Part shown: positions 47,201 to 56,960 of the stretch, piece by piece
Position numbering within the stretch: position 1 is the stretch's first letter
Layout: each line of letters starts with the position of its first letter
Source of the DNA: Diphasiastrum complanatum
Lineage: Eukaryota > Streptophyta > Lycopodiopsida > Lycopodiales > Lycopodiaceae
DNA: 64,000 bases
Assembly: GCA_029204225.1 (NCBI GenBank)
Contig: CM055103.1
Coordinates: forward strand, 50,073,470-50,137,469
Reading direction: 5' to 3'
Notes under the pieces: generated by a model
The model's input: the letters and a program-made list of their open reading frames with translations, nothing else
Told to the model about the DNA's origin: nothing
Databases searched by the model: none
Translations under genes and position numbers: made by a program

Positions 47201-50046
47201 GTTGTCTAGGATTAATTCAGATTATTGCCTGCGTGATGATACTGGGTGCCCTTACCTATAGTTAGTAAACTCAAGTTAGACTTTAGGTAGACTCAAGTTC
47301 GAGATTCTAGTGCTGCTTTGGAGCACAAGTTTTGCTATAGATAGGTATTGGGTGCTTTTACTAGATTTTGAAACATCTTGTAGGAAATTACTTTAAAGCT
47401 GCTCTTGTATTATTGGCATAGAGACTTGGTGCCAAAGTCTATAAGTATGTAGTGCACCCTAGTCCATTGATATGGGGCATAGTTGTAGTTTATGTCATCA
47501 CTTTTGTTCTCTCCCATACATTTGGCTATTGTTTAATGACAATAGGAAATTGGACTCTTATCTTTGTTACTTATATGAGCAAGTTGGTTTTCCAACAGTT
47601 GTAGTGAAAGTCGGAATGAAAGAATGTCTTCAAACCATGCATAATTAGGTATGTATTTATCAGCCTAAACCTGAGATAACCCTGAAGTTTGCCTGAGAAC
47701 TGGTACTTTTCTTATTGTTTGCTATTTTTCAATTTAGACTGGAAGTTCTAGTCCTGTGACCAAAGTCTGCTACTTGCAGGGAAGAGGGCCTGAAATTAGT
47801 GCAAGAAAGTGGTGCAGATGAGGTCTTGATATCTGTTTTGTCCTCCTGTCACGATGGTATGGCACATCTGCTGTAAAGAAGCTGGAATTATGCTGTCTAT
47901 TTATTAGTCCATGCAAGCATTTCTGCTACAGAATGATATACACATAAGAGTTATGAAAACCCCTCTCAGCATTGGCTCCCCCGGCAGTTCCGTTTGGGCA
48001 TCTGTTTTGGGCTCAATGTTTGAATGCATGGCTGAAGGTTTTTGATGTTTTAAAAGAACCTTGACACGATTTTAGTAATTCTATCAATGCTAAGAATAGC
48101 TGGTGCCTGCACGCTATTTTAGAATTCCTATCAATGCTAAGAATAGCTGGTGCCTGCACGCTTTTGCTGTGAAAATAGTCAACGTGTGTATATTTTGCAC
48201 TTGAACCTTATTGAGAGCATGAAGATTTCAAACCTACAAGACTCTTGACTAGTCATGTAAAAGCAGTTCATTTCTGTTGTCCCTTTCAAGCAACTATAAA
48301 GGCAAAATTATAGTCTGTCCAAGGCAATTTTGTCACTTACCTTCTTAATGCTGATTAGCCATTAAGGACTGGCTGAAACATCAAAGCAGCATCCAAAGAT
48401 AAAACATGAAATCAAGATTGCAGTGTTTCAAGCCGAGAAACAAAATCTAATGAAGGGGCCGTTGACAGGTGATCTGGGATCTGTGGACAGGTCAGTCACA
48501 ATGCAAAACAAGTTGAGCCTCCCCCCTTGCCATGTCGCCATTGAATATGAAGAAGCCGAATCCATCTGCAGTGCCTTCCCCTCCTGCATCCACAAATTGC
48601 ACGGGTACAACACTGAATCACAGATCATGATTTTGCAATCCCTGCCTCAAGGTGGGGGTTGCTGATCATGCCATTCATGATTTTTGCGTAGTAACGGGGT
48701 TAATGGAGACAGGTTTTTTAGGGAAGGAGGCCTTCCCAAATTCTGGATCACCCTGCTTGGGCACTTCCCATGACTCATGTAACGTGACTGATATTTGGAT
48801 CATCATTCCCAGCTGGGGTCAATCTTACTGTTGTTCAGAAGGTCATCAAGTCTTGACACACATTACCTGCATTGGAAAACAAATGCCGAGAAGTTATATC
48901 CTCAAACTCTACCCTTTGATACATTTCATAACAATTTGGTGGATTATACTCATTTGGAGGGGGCATGCAAGTCTAGCGTCTGACTTCATAATAAGAGAGG
49001 CATAAGTATTATATGAATTCAATCAGTCAAACCATAAAAGCAAGCTCAGATTAAGATTTTGTATTGGACGTTTAGTTAATCAAACCACGCCACTGATATT
49101 AGATATTGAGCTTACTGCAAGTATTTTTCTGTTGTTTTATCAGTTGCTAATTTTCTTACATAAGTTGTGCAGCACGGGTCCAAGAAGAGGTTGTCGATGC
49201 TCTTTGTGCCCTTGCAGCACATGAGAGCTTACGACCTGTACTAATTGACAAGGTGAAAATGACATTTTTCTGCAGAAAGGCCATCTATTGAGTTCAGTAA
49301 TTTTAGAAGGAGTGACAACAATCTCTACAGTCTATTGTGGAATGCTGTATGCTGCAAATCAAATAATTCTTTAGAACTTTCAGATCTAAATTTTTTTGTT
49401 ACCAACTTGAGCTGATTACGTTCACATATTTGCATCAGGGACTAGTCAATAAGCTAGGAAAAAATTTAGGGGCAGCTTCAGCAGAGATTTGTGTTCGGAT
49501 TTTATTGGCTCTTGGTATGCTCTGTGGATCTAGGTAAGACAAAAGCTTATTCTTTAGTAGAGTTGTCTTGTTTGCATGTGCCAGTTTGTTGCTTAGTTGT
49601 GCTGATTGTGTGGGACTGATAGTGGTAAATGAAAAGGGCCTCTTTCACATTAATGTCAGTTCAAAATGGATAAGCAGATGATTGTCCACTAGATTCACGT
49701 TTTCTCATCTAATGGAATGAATGGATGGTTTCATTGATATGCCTTCAGTCCCAATGCACAATATGAGCTAGCTCAAACAGATGGTGCCATTGCAAAATTA
49801 CTTAAGCTGACGAAGTAAGTTGCCCTAGTTGGCGTACAGTTTTATTTCATCCTTTTGTGATACTTATTTTCACTAGTTAACTGTACTCACCATTGACAAC
49901 AGTTCTCTTGATTTTTTGGTGGATGCAGGTCTAATGACCATGACATACAGGGCATTTCAGTTGATTTGTTGAGATCCTTTTGTTTGAATGAAAGAACATG
50001 TCCTCTGATTGATCAAATTACAAAAGATGTTTCAGAGTCAAGTTAA
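37649..50046 (+). CDS. armadillo-repeat protein gene, at least nine exons
   Basis: Exons that I can place: 37649-37695, 37957-38040, about 38458-38536, 42586-42683, 47780-47856, 49173-49252, 49439-49533, 49749-49814 and 49929-50046 (TAA). The last six splice in frame through GT/AG sites and give 177 residues. Each exon holds roughly one helical repeat: VAGLLQCLNGQPTG with INAAAALSVLVQR, then EEGLKLVQESGADEVLISVL, RVQEEVVDALCALAAHESLRPVLID, GLVNKLGKNLGAASAEICVRIL and GAIAKLLKLTKS.DHDIQGISVDLL. This A/L-rich pattern is typical of ARM/HEAT repeat scaffolds. Coding sequence is uninterrupted and splice sites are good, so the gene looks intact here; the start is uncertain. The introns contain LINEs, a SINE and other repeats. 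I cannot name the subfamily or a partner. Confidence 0.8.
37743..37920 (+). repeat. 85-bp tandem duplication in intron
   Basis: 37743-37827 and 37828-37912 are near-identical, with a third start (GATCATTA) at 37913. There are about four mismatches. It lies between two ARM gene exons. Confidence 0.92.
37957..38040 (+). CDS. ARM gene exon
   Basis: 28 codons, DEKVLMRAAAALLMLSNLPE to LPSA, ending at GTAAGC. The acceptor (CTTGAAG) is weak, but the phase fits the previous exon. Confidence 0.65.
38458..38536 (+). CDS. ARM gene exon, 5' junction unresolved
   Basis: VIEDDWVEQVPRLVMLLNKC to HVR, then donor GTAAGG; it joins in frame to the exon at 42586. The nearest acceptor (CCCCAAG) leaves one extra base relative to the previous exon, so a small exon may be missing or the acceptor differs. 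Confidence 0.6.
38846..38965 (+). mobile_element. tRNA-like SINE (38864-38947) with 18-bp target duplications
   Basis: An 84-bp insert is bounded by perfect 18-bp direct repeats (38846-38863 and 38948-38965; CATTACCTTGTTTAAGAC). Inside are an A-box-like TTGGCTTTGCTGGTTAGC and a B-box-like GGTCGCAAGTTCGAGCC at tRNA spacing, the internal RNA polymerase III promoter of tRNA-derived SINEs. The insert ends in a small hairpin (CTTGG AAA CCAAG) and no poly(A). A long target duplication is the mark of LINE-type retroposition. It lies in an ARM gene intron. Confidence 0.7.
39042..40462 (-). mobile_element. LINE, ORF2 C-terminal fragment with (CT)n tail
   Basis: On the minus strand the copy starts abruptly inside ORF2 at 40462, directly after the CT tract of the next LINE unit. 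It runs through the ORF2 C terminus and a 3' UTR to a (CT)n tail at 39076-39042. The stem-loop half GGCATATAAGAC is deleted in this copy. Confidence 0.85.
39590..40462 (-). pseudogene. LINE ORF2 C-terminal domain with CCHC motif
   Basis: A 290-codon open frame with no RT catalytic motif. Residues 229-247 form C-X2-C-X9-H-X4-C (CQLC...EEHFIFIC), the zinc-knuckle-like motif at the C terminus of plant L1-like ORF2 proteins. The first residues (ERFCFRKSI.DA.SKCRLFDT) match the LINE at 30.4 kb. The intact protein would be the endonuclease-reverse transcriptase; this piece lacks both activities. Confidence 0.82.
40465..40540 (-). repeat. (GA)n(GAA)n compound tail
   Basis: About 54 bp of GA and 22 bp of GAA units on the + strand, next to AGCTTTATTAATGTC. 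Confidence 0.9.
40465..41173 (-). mobile_element. LINE fragment: ORF1 joined to 3' end, with (CTT)n(CT)n tail
   Basis: Beginning right after the CT tract of another unit (41174), it reads the ORF1 core (CESKALNVHVRGV, GLDIAWRPKKDPDTLVICF) with a frame break near 40915, then GKRLIYRDGIIRFVDLKP, which stops near 40730. About 150 bp later come the stem-loop (40567-40580), a GAA run and a GA run. ORF2 is completely absent. Its 3' UTR resembles the LINE at 32.1 kb more than the others. Confidence 0.75.
41174..42000 (-). mobile_element. LINE fragment with RT piece, copia scrap and (CT)n tail
   Basis: From about 42000 down: a reverse transcriptase piece (VVLLISGKPLTRS, then VWSGFRGEFGISD, LLGVKQGCSL.PTLFGLYIDELEEVI; 41640-41960), unidentified sequence, about 70 bp matching copia RNase H (RNLLLDISLNQYTPT; 41330-41400), then the LINE 3' UTR with a stem-loop (41245-41258) and a (CT)n tail at 41226-41174. 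The copia scrap inside the LINE makes it chimeric. Confidence 0.65.
42586..42683 (+). CDS. ARM gene exon
   Basis: Acceptor TTTTTGTAG, donor CG|GTACTT; phase 0 to phase 2. Confidence 0.8.
42684..47779 (+). other. 5.1-kb intron of the ARM gene with decayed coding traces
   Basis: No intact gene. Around 44000-44400 one strand still reads protein-like text with stops (EDEAPGDVAFLDDPDLFPF, then VDSRLVEEAIWKLINGFFNH and ADQAHDLAATISSQGAPDP), probably a transposon relic that I cannot name. 46749-47070 has clustered CGGATC/TCCGGA palindromes. The rest is AT-rich intron sequence. Confidence 0.45.
47780..47856 (+). CDS. ARM gene exon
   Basis: Acceptor CTTGCAG, donor ATG|GTATGG; joins the previous exon to give VQREEGLKL. 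The intron before it is about 5.1 kb. Confidence 0.8.
48069..48162 (+). repeat. 47-bp tandem duplication in intron
   Basis: 48069-48115 and 48116-48162 are almost identical (core CTAAGAATAGCTGGTGCCTG). Confidence 0.93.
48423..49005 (+). other. intronic ORFs of unknown origin (48423-48665, 48652-49005)
   Basis: Two overlapping ORFs of 80 and 117 codons lie in the intron before the 49173 exon. The sequence is less AT-rich than its surroundings. I see no motif and do not claim they are expressed; an old insertion is the most likely source. Confidence 0.2.
49173..49252 (+). CDS. ARM gene exon
   Basis: Acceptor TTGTGCAG, donor AAG|GTGAAA; phase 1 to phase 0. Confidence 0.82.
49439..49533 (+). 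CDS. ARM gene exon
   Basis: Acceptor TGCATCAG, donor TAG|GTAAGA; ends in ALGMLCGS. Confidence 0.82.
49749..49814 (+). CDS. ARM gene exon
   Basis: Acceptor GCCTTCAG, donor GAA|GTAAGT; PNAQYELAQTDGAIAKLLKL. Confidence 0.82.
49929..50046 (+). CDS. ARM gene terminal exon
   Basis: Acceptor GGATGCAG; completes KSNDHDIQG, then CLNERTCPLIDQITKDVSES before TAA at 50044-50046. Confidence 0.82.
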
Positions 50047-53000
50047 TCTGTCACAAGTTGCCGATTTCTCTTTTGATGAAGAGGGCTGTACTTATTGTAT
50101 ACTCAATGCATTCCTACTTCAAGGCATCTCAGCAGATGTTTGCATTATTATACACCATAATACTAAGATGATCCTCTAATGCAGGATTATCTTGGGTTGA
50201 TAAAATCTGCAGAAGCATACACCATAAATTGTGGATTGAAGTCATCAAATTCCACACAGTTAATTGTTAGCATGACAAAACAATGATTAGCGTTGGTAAT
50301 CTGTCTCTTTGGTGCTACATGTTCAAAGTGGCCATGTATCAAAGTCAGCAAGCTAACTTTAGGTTAGTCATGTAATCTGCTCTTTAGATTTCTCCCCAGG
50401 TTCATGCTTGATAAAAGATCCTTGGGCTGATTAGTAAAGTAAATGAGCACATTTTTCATTAGCATGAAATATTGATGCATCTGGGAAGGCAATGCATACA
50501 TTTTGTAAGAGCTGCTGACAAACCTTACAGTAAGGTTTTTTCACAACAAGCTTGAATGCTTTAACTTTGTAACTCAAAACTTATCCAGTAGTTGTTAGAT
50601 ATTTGCTACACGAATGCTGCTTGTTGGCATGTCTTACTTTTATCCTAAAGATAAAGTCTTAAAAAGAGAGAGAATATTTGATACTGTGGACTGGGAAGAC
50701 TTTCTAAGAAACTAGTCTCAATTGCACGTCCTTTTTTTAAAGCAAGAGCTTTGACAATATATCTATTTGACTCTGGCCAATGGTAATCACATTATAATAA
50801 AAGATGTTGCATGGCAATCTCACATGTTTCTTGTAATCCTAAATTGATGTAGTTAAGCAAAGTTGATGAGTATGAAGTGATCTAAAAATATTAAAGTGCC
50901 AATGTAGTGGTTCTTTCATTAGGAATTGTTTCTTATCAAGACTTGTTTTGTGCTACAAAGTCATATAATTCTATATTCGATTGAGCTACTAAATTGATGC
51001 AAATAGGGTAAACAAAGCTCATGGCCTCCGAAATTGCAACTTTTGCGTCTCTTGAGTGAGGGGCTCTACTAATATAGTTGTTTGATTCTTATCATCCTTT
51101 GACTTTTGTCCTAATGCTTTGTGAATAGATTCAAGCACAAACATATTAGCACAACCACCATGACATATCACAAGTATGGGCAACCAATTAAAGGATCACA
51201 TAGCAATCTCCAACTAAGGTCATTGTTAATCAAATCAATGAGTTGAGCATGACTTACATTGTAGGTTTTCCTCTCAAAGGAATCATTGAATCAGTTGCAA
51301 CTTGGCATAAATCCAAATCCCAAGAGGGTTTATGCCCTACAATTTGCCATCAACAATGTAGCCATAGCTTACTTTGCTAAAGACGATTTTAATACCAAAG
51401 GCTATGCCTGTAGTGAACAAAGAAAAGTTCCTTGAATAGTTTTTATATTAGAGTTAGGATTAGGACTATATTGATATGATTCATTGCTATGATTCTCATG
51501 TCAAAGAGTGTAACATATTTAAGGGTGGTCATGCAGGTCTCCATGGGCATAGCCTTAGCAGTTTCAAGGGTCCATCAAGGCATGGCCTTAGAGGTCGGGA
51601 GGCAGGGTCCTGAATGTCCTAGTTCTATTCGAAAATAATATTTAAGCCCTTGGCTATGCATAACTCACCTCATTTGCTTTAAACACGATTTTTTGTTGCT
51701 CGTGCGATTTGACACTAAGCTATCACAAATTTCATTATTTTTAGTATATTGATCAATCTATAAACTTAAAGGTTGATTTCCTTACGTTTGATTTATTTTG
51801 AAATTCAATATTCTAATTTAAGAGCTAAGTAGACTTTATTTGTTATGCTTAGCATAGTTAATTTTGTTTTTAGTTACAATAAAGGTTTTTAGAAATCTTT
51901 TGAATGCCTAAAGCATAGCAAAGAAAAGCTTTGCTATGCTTGGCATAGCAAAGGATGTTTTTCCAAGACATATAGCCTTGTAATGCCCTGTTAGGATTCC
52001 TTTTTTAAATAAGAAAACTTATGATTTTTTTAAGGTTTTTTTAAATTAAAAAACATGAAATTATGCCCGAGTTTTGAGAGATTATTGCTTATGTTTGTGT
52101 TTTCGAACATTGACCAATTATTTTTTATGATATTTTCATCAAGAAATATTGTTTGTGCAAGAATGTTGCTTTTGGAAAAGGCCAAGAAATTAAAGCAATT
52201 ATCTCGTCATAATAAGGGAAGATTACAATTAAGTATTCTAGAAAAAATAATGAAGTAAAGATGAAAGTTACTAGAAGATTTATGTACTACTTCATGAAGG
52301 GATTAAGTAACAGCCGCTTCACAAAGTCGTTTATTTGGGTCACAAAAAATACTGAAAAGTCTGTGTAGTAGTTCAAAAATGAGGCTAGAGTCCTTATTAA
52401 TTAGCTTGGCAATGAGGACAAAGAGAGATTATGCAAAGTATTAATAAAGAGTTTGATAAGACCACATCTTTTTATATGTTGGATGATTCTATGATGAAGA
52501 TCCGGCTATGCAAGGATGATGCCGTGAAAATTTATTTTGATAAAGCTCTTGTGACCCTAGTAAGTCCTTTGAAGTCCTTTTAATCATATTTTACAAATTT
52601 TTGTGCTATGCAAGGCATTTTTAGATTGATAATATTTCTTATATTTGGTGTTCTAGATGACTGTGCAGCATAGATAAATGATTAATAGTCCATGTTTTCC
52701 AAATATTTCTAGACTCCAAAAAGAAAGCAAAGTGCACCCACCTATGAGGAGAAAGCTCCAGAACATCCTTCTTCATCGCCATACCTATTTTGTAAAGGAT
52801 GCATTTGTTTGTACAATTATATTATATGCATTTCATTCAAAGATAATATTATTGTTTTTTTTGTAGTCTTAGATGTTTTCTCATTGATAGTGCTAAGTGC
52901 TTATGTTGTAATGGGTCATCTATCTTGCACAATGGAAGATATATCTCCTATTATCGAACCGATCAAGTGTCATAGTTCTTAAGGGAGTATGAATTGAGTA

Positions 53001-53750
53001 TTTCTAAAAATGAACCAAGCACTTTTTTATTGTCTATATTCTCAACTAGCCACTATATATTGGACGATTTGAAGAATTTTATGCATTTAACAAGGCACAA
53101 CACTATCAATCTAAAAAACAATTGGAGTGCGACATTTTTCAACCTTCAATTATTTCAAATTTTGATAAGTTTGAAGATGACGATCTACTATTGAATGTCA
53201 ATGTGCTATATCCAGATCTATGGGAATTATAGTGGAAGGTCAAATATGTAGAATAATATTAGAATATGGATTGTAATATATGAGATTGACACAATAATGG
53301 TATAGGAAATTTTTGACATACATAGTGTTGGTACTTGGCAACTTCATTGCCAATGTTTTGACAACAATATAGACACTCTACATGAAAGGAACAGTTGTCA
53401 GCTTAATCACTGATTTTTTGAGCAACACTATACATTGTAAAAAGACTAAAAGTGATGCAATAGTTTATGATGGAAGTTTTTAACAATCAAACTTGCAAGA
53501 TATGAAAATCAAATTGCAGGTCAATACACAAAAGCTAAGCTTATGATCTACTGGAAAGACACTTCATTACCTCTTGAACCTTCTTACTTGCCCTTCGCCT
53601 TTGCATTTTTTTGTTTGCAAACTTTCTCATTTTCTTTGCATATATATATAATACAAGGACTATTTAAAAGAATTGTTTTAGCCCTTAAATAAGATTAAGA
53701 GGCCATGCGTTTGTTTAGAGATTATACAGACACGTAGTTGGGTAGTAAAA
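50047..53750. other. 3' flank of ARM gene and AT-rich intergenic DNA
   Basis: The first part should include the 3' UTR; I see no clear polyadenylation signal. From 51.4 to 52.6 kb the word GCATAG or CTATGC recurs at least eight times, including the alternating inverted repeats at 51911-51953. Short ORFs at 52055-52258, 52678-52866 and 52994-53194 have no motif. Confidence 0.4.
51911..51953. repeat. overlapping inverted repeats (two alternative hairpins)
   Basis: Three alternating copies of GCATAGCAAAG: 51911-51923 pairs perfectly over 13 bp with 51929-51941 (5-base loop), and 51929-51939 pairs over 11 bp with 51943-51953 (3-base loop). The two hairpins exclude each other. Confidence 0.85.
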
Positions 53751-53751
53751 T

Positions 53752-54135
53752 TCACAACTTATTATGATGGAACTTACCATCAAAGGTGAGAATGTAGTGC
53801 TGAACCATTAGTACTTGCACTTTTTCCAAATCCAAATATATATTATTTTTCTCATTGTAATGAAATTGAGTAACCGCAACTTTTTTTCCATCGCGAATTG
53901 GCATTGTGTCCATGACGTGCTTGTATCCTCCAAGGGTAGACAAGATTGCAAGTTTGGATATTCTTTTTGCCTTATCATTCTTATTGTATCCTGGGAACGT
54001 GAAGTTAATATGGTTCTTGTCATTTTTTTTTGTTATAGTACTCAGCGCTCTATATGATCTTCGACTAAGTCCAACTTCGTCTATCACGTGCAATAATGAG
54101 TCTGCATCAATGGCTGGCTTAAAATCCTGCATCAA
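53752..54135 (-). CDS. unidentified ORF downstream of gypsy integrase
   Basis: A 127-codon frame (QDFKPAIDADSLLHVIDEVG, LSRRSYRALSTITK, then a basic stretch and DTMPIRDGKKVAV) begins where the integrase C terminus fades out. It carries no retroelement motif that I know. It may be an extra 3' ORF of this lineage, sequence captured by the element, or an unrelated fragment. Confidence 0.35.
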   Translation of the reverse strand: MMQDFKPAIDADSLLHVIDEVGLSRRSYRALSTITKKNDKNHINFTFPGYNKNDKAKRISKLAILSTLGGYKHVMDTMPIRDGKKVAVTQFHYNEKNNIYLDLEKVQVLMVQHYILTFDGKFHHNKL

Positions 54136-54149
54136 ATTCTCAGGTATGG

Positions 54150-55205
54150 TCCTTCACTTCTAAATTTCAAATTCCCAAGGTGCTTCTTGGAGGTGTAGAG
54201 GAGCACCTTATCACCTTTATGTAAATCTTTATTGCGTAGGTGTCGATCATGCCAGGCTTTTCGGCGTCATTTGTTAACAAGTTGTGCGTGATAAGAGATG
54301 AGTCGAGTCTCGTACAATTGAGCTAACGTAAATAGCCTGTTTTGAACCTCTTGTTCAATTGCAACTTTCTCACATAGGTCAGTGGAGAAGGTTTGCATGA
54401 CTCGCAAAGAAGGTACTAAAAATTCAATAGGCATTACTACCTCTTGACCATAAACGAGATGGCCCCCAGTGACTTTCTTTGGAGTGGTACAATATGCCTA
54501 GATAGCCGAGAATAGCTTGGTTTCCCAATCTGATATGTTTGTCTCGACTATCTTTGTTAGAATCTTGCAGATTGTCTTGTTAGTGGATTATGCTTGGCCA
54601 TTACACTAAGGGTAGTACGGAGTACTTTTTGGATGGACAACAAGGTAATGGCGTAAAAGATTATCAACCACTTCATTTGAAAAGTGTGATCCTCTATCAC
54701 TAACAAGCTCGATAGGACAACCAAAACGAGTAATGAAGTCTTCATAAAGAAAATGCGCGACGGTTTTCGCATTGGCGTCCTTTGTTGCTCAAGCCTCAAC
54801 CCATTTTGTAGCATAATAAGTAGCAATAAAAATATAATGGGATTGAGTGTTTTGAGCGGTTGGTGGGCTGATGGGCCCGACAAAGTCTATACCCCATTTA
54901 TGGAAAGCTTCGCCTTCTATAATTGGGATAAGCGGTGTGAAATCAACTTTAGCTATCTTTTTCGCTCTTTGGCAAGCATCGCAAGTTTTTATAATAGCAA
55001 ACATATCTTTATACAAGGATGGCCACCATAACCCCGCACGGAGTATGATTTTGGCAGTTGCTTCTGCGGAGAAGTGACCACCACCAATACCTTCATGTCT
55101 CTGAGATAGAATAGGGCGCATCTCAGATTCATAAGTGCATCGATGAATAATTCCATCAGCACCCCTTTCGTATAATTCGCCCATGATAAGTTGGAAGGGT
55201 GCCAC
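54150..55205 (-). pseudogene. pol: gypsy integrase with catalytic Glu lost
   Basis: The zinc domain ends in CDACQRAKK. The core has WGIDFVGP (first Asp) and, after a stop at about 54792, LVSDRGSHFSN (second Asp). At the position of the third catalytic residue, the Glu codon is a stop (CNGQA*STNK). A second stop lies four to five codons before it. The C-terminal part (GDKVLLYTSKKHLG, RSEGPYL) is still readable near 54150-54250. Confidence 0.87.
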
Positions 55206-55341
55206 TTTTATTAAAAATTTGCGCTTGGCTACTAGATTGAGCCCATCTTTTAGTCTTCCAGTGTAAGGAACTAAGCTATTTTCTCAACCCAAAGTGGTGT
55301 GGCATCTATTTGAAAAAGACATGCATCAAGTAGGTCATCGT

Positions 55342-55716
55342 TTACTGGTGCATCGGCGTTTTCGGCGTTGGGTAGTCGGGTAAGGTGGTCAGCCATAAAG
55401 TGTTGTGTTCATTTCCTCTTACGACAACACAGAAGGTAAATTCTTCAAGAATTAATAGCCATTGAGCTATTATATCAGTTTTACAAGACTTATTAACAAT
55501 ATATGATAGAGCTTGATGGTCTGTATAAAAAGCAAAGGTTTGGCCTAGCAAATAAAGGGCATAGACCATAGCCAGTGCTTCGCATTCCATTGTGGTATAG
55601 TTTACTTCAGCAGGCACCCGTTGTTTGCTCAAGAAACATTTCGAAAAGTCTTTTCCATACTCGCCCAATTGTAATAAGATACCTCCAATGGCATACTTAC
55701 TCGCATCAGTGTGCAT
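55342..55716 (-). pseudogene. pol: gypsy RNase H
   Basis: MHTDASKYAIGGILLQLGEYGKDF opens the domain with the first catalytic Asp (TDAS). NYTTMECEALAMVYAL with the conserved Glu, and FYTDHQALSYIVN with the third acidic residue, follow. The order matches RNase H of gypsy elements. Confidence 0.9.
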
Positions 55717-55733
55717 GAAATTCTTTGGTATAA

Positions 55734-56639
55734 TCAGGGGAGCGAAGTATTGGCACTTGGTAAGAGCTGTTTTGAGGTCCTCAAAAGCTTTAATAAGCTC
55801 TTCAGTCCAACCCCAACCAAATAACCGAGCCTTGCCTTATCGGCATAGTCGATTATAAAGATGCGGTAGTAGTTAGTGTGGCCCAAAAAAATGTATACTT
55901 CTTTCACGGTAGCGGGTAGGGGCATCTCAACTATAACCTTGATTTTTGAAGGATCAGTAAAAATACCATCCTTGGGGATGATATGTCCGAGTACGACTAC
56001 CCATATTTGACACTTTTCAGGATTAAGTGAGATTCCAAACCTTCTATAGCGAATGAAGAACTTTTCGAGAGCTTCGAGGTGTTTATCAGCCGAATAATGC
56101 ACACCTAGATCATCAAGATAAATCTCCATGATTCGGTGTAGCAAATCTTGAAACGCCATTTGCATGATGCGTTGAAACGTGGATGGGGCATTGCACAAGC
56201 CAAAAGGCATTACATTGTAGGCATAAATGCCATATTTCATGATGAAGGCCGTTTTGTGCCTATCTTCTAGAGCTATTTGGATCAAGAAATATCCATTGAA
56301 TCCATCTAAGAAACTAAAAGCTTCAGCTCCGGCCATTTCTTCTAGGATTTGCGAAGTTAAAGGCAGAGGGAAATGGTCTTTTTTGGTAACCACATTAAGA
56401 TTTTTGAGATCGATGTAAATACGAAGTTTGTTGTTCTTCTTGGGCACCACAAAAATAGGAGATACCCAATATTTATGTTGTACTTCGTAGATGAAGCCAA
56501 CATCAAGCATCTTCTTAATATCTTTGTCAATTCTTTCTCTATAGATAGGGTTACAACGATTTGGCTTAGCCCGGATAGGCTTAGCATTTTCCTCTAGGAG
56601 AATGGTATGGACCGCAACCTCAGGTGGGACCCCCTTCAT
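55734..56639 (-). pseudogene. pol: gypsy reverse transcriptase
   Basis: A 301-codon frame with LRIYIDLKNLNVVT (residues 72-85), FSFLDGFNGYFLIQI with the first catalytic Asp (108-122), VMPFGLCNAPSTF (143-155), MEIYLDDLGVHYS with the catalytic Asp pair (171-183) and VVLGHIIPKDGI. The 3' end of the frame runs out of homology just before RNase H, which is in another frame. Upstream, in the same frame past the start, is KYRDVFAWNYTEM, typical of this lineage. Confidence 0.9.
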
Positions 56640-56960
56640 TTCAGTGTAGTTCCAAGCAAATACATCTCTGTACTTCCTTTATAATTTCTCCAAATCAAAT
56701 AATTGATCTGGCGAAAAGATCTTTTATGGAGTCAACTGTGATAGAATACATGGTCGTAGGCCATATTCTACAATAGAATCCGTAATACATGTCGTATGAT
56801 TCTGCAGCTTTTCACAAAGAGAAACCTCATATTTGAGGCCATAGTTCATTAATCCTAAACTCAAAAGGCATGCCAACTATATCAACGACATCTGAAATAT
56901 CTTTCTCAAGTTTGAAATTTTGCAAAACCTTGTCCATGGCAGCTGATTGGGTTAAATCAT

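Larger units (their letters stand above)
53752..56960 (-). mobile_element. Ty3/gypsy element, pol region
   Basis: Reverse transcriptase, RNase H and integrase in order on the minus strand, preceded by broken polyprotein sequence up to about 56960 and followed by an unidentified ORF. It is a different lineage from the elements at 1-1942 and 32.4-36.0 kb: the RT motif is YLDD and the RNase H and integrase sequences differ. No LTRs were found. Confidence 0.88.

Noticed and set aside
48423-48665. Independent gene inside the ARM gene intron
   Set aside because: Overlapping short ORFs without motif or regulatory signals; listed only as intronic ORFs.
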